This document shows, piece by piece, positions 5,892 to 8,305 of a DNA stretch of 8,305 nt. The notes below the pieces were generated by a model, which saw only the letters and a list, made by a program, of their open reading frames with translations, did no database searches and was not told where the DNA came from. A program made the translations under genes and the position numbers. Numbering within the stretch: position 1 is the first letter of the stretch; each line of letters starts with the position of its first letter. This stretch comes from Bacteroidales bacterium (GTDB lineage: Bacteria; Bacteroidota; Bacteroidia; Bacteroidales; GCA-2748055), in the NCBI GenBank assembly GCA_029934875.1, contig JAOZLK010000105.1, forward strand, positions 1 to 8,305, read 5' to 3'.

Positions 5892-8305
5892 TTAGTTCAA
5901 TAAATTTAACATTAGATCGTTTCCTGTCATCTTCACTGGAATCTTGTTTTTATCTGTAATTTTCATGGTATAAGGAATACCGGGGAGCAAATCAAAACAG
6001 TTGTCACTGATGTTCGATTCTCCATCCATATCAAGACATACACCCCACACGTAAACAGGTGATGAAATAATTGCCAGATCACCCTCCAAATCTATATTTA
6101 CCTCAGGTTTCTGATAAGAAAGATCCTTAAACCTCGAAAGGAAAAGCCTGTGTTGGGAAACGTTGACATTTTCCTTATTTAATACGGCAAATGCACCATG
6201 CTTATTAAATCCTGCTTTCTCAAAAATGCTTTTATCGAAAGAGGCAATTAAGGTTGATGCATTGGGTGGCAATGTTACATTTCTTTCTTCACTTAAAGGG
6301 ATCTCGCCATTTGTATTAAAAAGACCATATTGCAATCTTCCTTTCCACTTCTCCTGTTTTTCATTTATGCCGTATATATTAATCTTACTGTTTTCGTTGA
6401 CAACGACTACACTTAGCTGTTTAAATGCTCGCCGCACCGGATGATAAGCTAGTTTTTTCCGTAAATAATAATCCACTATTGTCCATCCGTGAGTTACCGG
6501 CCATGAATCATTATACATCCAAAAGATTGCACTTGAGCTGCTAAACATGCGCCGGTGATAATTATTAATATATTCTGCTAATCCTTCGGCATGTAATAAT
6601 CCACTTGCAAAAACATAGTCATCAAAACTCATTGTTTTGTAATTTACTCCAAGCCAATCCTCAATAAATCTATATGTGATACCTTCTTTTTCACTTGCAA
6701 AGTTCATTGAGTTATCGTGAAGATCCCATGTAAATGAACGCATATACTGCTCACTTTCAGGTAAGAACTGACGCAGTGTTGCTGGAGAGCTCGCTCCAAG
6801 AACCCCTCCTTCATTCGGAAATCTGTCAACATATTCGCGGTAGGCCCACATGTTTGTACTGTCTTTTTGCAAGGATACACCCCATGGATGCTGATCCCCA
6901 TATACAGGACTGTTTGGAGATTCATGATCATCCGAATATGGAGAACTTGGCCAATAAAAGTGGTTATCGGGACTCTCTTGCTTTAGAATAACAGGTATTA
7001 AATGATGAAAAATGATATAATCAGGAACGACCTTATTGGCATCTGCATAACCCCAATCCCATGCACCCCATTCCAACTCATTATTTCCACCCCAAACCAC
7101 CAGAGAGGGATGGTAGGCAAATTCTCTTACTGCCCAGGTCACTTCCTTCTTAACGTTGCGATAGAAATTGGCATTGTCTCCGGGATATTTTGAACAGGCA
7201 AAGAGGAAATCGTGCCAAACTAACAATCCTTTTTCGTCACAGAGCTCCAGTAAATCGTTCCCGGCAAATAAGCCACCACCCCAAATTCTAAGCATATTAA
7301 AATTAGCATCTACTGCAAGGTCAACCAACTCCTCCGTTCTTTTCCTGTCAACATTGCTATAAATCATATCCGCAGGAACCCAATTACCACCCTTCATAAA
7401 GACAGGTCGATTATTTATTTTAATTGTAAAATAGCGTCCTTCTTCAGGGTGTTTTGATTGATCAATCTCTATCTTTCTGAATCCAATTCTGCGGGTATCT
7501 GAATCAATAATTTCTCCATCCATTTTAATGTCAACCTTTAAGGAGTAAAGGTTTGGATCACCTTGTCCTACTGGCCACCAGAGCTTCGGATTGTTAATGT
7601 TCATCTTCACCTCATAAGGTTTAATACCTTTCGTAAGATTGAAAGCCTGGATCACTTTCTGGCCGGTTTCAAGCAGTGTGGCTTCTATCGTGACTTCATT
7701 ATTATCTTTTGCTCCTTCAATAAAGGACCGTATTGTAAGATTTGCCAGTGACAAGTCATCACTCATCTTTATCCAGGGCACAATGTTGTCGATCCTTGCA
7801 TTATCGTACCATAACAGTGAAACATCACCAGTAATTCCAACATTTATTAAGGTGGGATTCCAGTCCCATGAAAACTGATATTGTGGTTTTCGTAACCAGT
7901 GACGCTTGTTAAGGTGAACATTCAGGTTTGCTACATTATTATAATCAAGCATGTTTTTGTCAGCCACATCATATAAACCACTTTCAATCGCAACTACCAG
8001 CATATTTTCACCCTCTTTTAGTTTTCCGGTAATTTCCACCTTGCAAGGGATGAAAGCATTTTCATGACTTGCGATTAACGCTCCGTTCAAATATATTTTA
8101 GCTGAATAATCGAGACGCTCAAATTGTAAGTATATACTCTTCTTCAAAGCATCTTCCGGTACCTCAAACCGTTTGAAGTACTGCCAGTATTGTTCGGAAA
8201 CCCAACGTGCGGAAAGATAATTTACTCCATAGTTCAAATCACTTACAATGCCTTTTTTCTGCATTGCAACATTTTTGTTGCATGCACGAAAAATTGCAGC
8301 TTTTT
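5892..8305 (-). CDS. Glycoside hydrolase family 2, beta-mannosidase-like (5' end cut by window edge)
   Basis: An exo-acting glycosidase of the beta-mannosidase/exo-glucosaminidase branch of GH2. The frame stays open to the right edge: 13 codons precede the first ATG (8264). The family's usual N-terminal strand block (W..., VPGTV...) is missing, so 8264 is probably not the real start. Numbering from that codon, residues 1-150 are the rest of the jelly-roll sugar-binding domain (LDYSAKIYLNG). Residues about 155-265 are an Ig-like domain. Residues about 275-610 are the catalytic barrel: FMKGGNWVPADM, NMLRIWGGGLF, LLVWHDFLFACSKYPGD, WGGNNE with the acid/base E396, RFPNEGG with E485 as likely nucleophile, and FWMYNDSWPV. 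Residues about 615-790 are C-terminal beta domains. The usual nucleophile context is S-E-F-G, so NEGG is a variation. A signal peptide cannot be assessed, so periplasmic or extracellular location is unknown. It is the first visible gene of the operon. Family assignment is strong; beta-mannoside specificity is moderate, and a related beta-hexoside is possible. Confidence 0.92.
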   Translation of the reverse strand, partial: KAAIFRACNKNVAMQKKGIVSDLNYGVNYLSARWVSEQYWQYFKRFEVPEDALKKSIYLQFERLDYSAKIYLNGALIASHENAFIPCKVEITGKLKEGENMLVVAIESGLYDVADKNMLDYNNVANLNVHLNKRHWLRKPQYQFSWDWNPTLINVGITGDVSLLWYDNARIDNIVPWIKMSDDLSLANLTIRSFIEGAKDNNEVTIEATLLETGQKVIQAFNLTKGIKPYEVKMNINNPKLWWPVGQGDPNLYSLKVDIKMDGEIIDSDTRRIGFRKIEIDQSKHPEEGRYFTIKINNRPVFMKGGNWVPADMIYSNVDRKRTEELVDLAVDANFNMLRIWGGGLFAGNDLLELCDEKGLLVWHDFLFACSKYPGDNANFYRNVKKEVTWAVREFAYHPSLVVWGGNNELEWGAWDWGYADANKVVPDYIIFHHLIPVILKQESPDNHFYWPSSPYSDDHESPNSPVYGDQHPWGVSLQKDSTNMWAYREYVDRFPNEGGVLGASSPATLRQFLPESEQYMRSFTWDLHDNSMNFASEKEGITYRFIEDWLGVNYKTMSFDDYVFASGLLHAEGLAEYINNYHRRMFSSSSAIFWMYNDSWPVTHGWTIVDYYLRKKLAYHPVRRAFKQLSVVVVNENSKINIYGINEKQEKWKGRLQYGLFNTNGEIPLSEERNVTLPPNASTLIASFDKSIFEKAGFNKHGAFAVLNKENVNVSQHRLFLSRFKDLSYQKPEVNIDLEGDLAIISSPVYVWGVCLDMDGESNISDNCFDLLPGIPYTMKITDKNKIPVKMTGNDLMLNLLN
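8261..8285. repeat. Short inverted repeat (hairpin) near the right window edge
   Basis: A perfect 7-base inverted repeat, TGCAACA (8265-8271) and TGTTGCA (8276-8282), is separated by a TTTT loop. After one bulged base (T8264) the stem extends by three more pairs (GCA at 8261-8263 with TGC at 8283-8285). It lies inside the open frame of the GH2 gene, so it is not a classical terminator, and no T-tract follows. It could be chance in AT-rich coding sequence, or an artefact near a contig end. No function is claimed. Confidence 0.5.

Noticed and set aside
6163..6444. A 93-codon open frame on the plus strand
   Set aside because: It is antisense to the C-terminal part of the GH2 gene and shows no recognisable motifs, so it is a shadow frame.
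5892..8264. A complete GH2 gene starting at the ATG at 8264
   Set aside because: The frame is open for 13 more codons to the window edge and the family's N-terminal block is missing, so the start is more likely outside the window.

Overview
The window is wholly coding on the minus strand: five genes read from right (8305) to left (1), with gaps of 5, 2, 2 and 1 bases between them. The order of transcription is a family 2 glycoside hydrolase of the beta-mannosidase type (5' end cut by the right edge), a large secreted GH99-like protein, a uroporphyrinogen-decarboxylase-fold (UroD/MtaA-like) protein, a second and smaller secreted GH99-like protein, and a second UroD-like protein (3' end cut by the left edge). 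There is no gene-free stretch longer than 5 bases. I see no tRNA, rRNA, insertion sequence or CRISPR array, and no promoter or terminator; those must lie outside the window.

The organism is very probably a member of the Bacteroidota. Both secreted proteins end in a type IX secretion system (T9SS) type A sorting domain, with a YPNPV start and a KILVG(K/N) end. One carries the Ig-like spacer domains common in Bacteroidota surface proteins. Starts mostly lack a convincing Shine-Dalgarno sequence and base composition is moderately AT-rich. The mix of T9SS carbohydrate enzymes with UroD/MtaA-like proteins would suit an environmental, possibly anaerobic lineage, but this last point is inference. 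Because both edges fall inside genes, the sequence may be a metagenomic fragment.

The layout reads as part of a polysaccharide or glycan utilisation locus. The two GH99-like proteins would act at the cell surface or outside, cutting or binding a glycan. The GH2 enzyme would trim terminal sugars, probably beta-mannosides or a related beta-hexoside. The two UroD-like proteins carry no signal peptide and would work in the cytoplasm. They are not heme enzymes by sequence; the nearest characterised relatives are corrinoid-dependent methyltransferases.

The most interesting feature is the alternation [GH99-like exoenzyme - UroD-like protein] twice in a row. The two GH99-like proteins are clear paralogues, while the two UroD-like proteins belong to different subfamilies. 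This suggests a functional link between a surface glycosidase and a C1- or small-molecule-handling cytoplasmic enzyme, for example use of an O-methylated glycan. That link is a hypothesis, not something the sequence proves.
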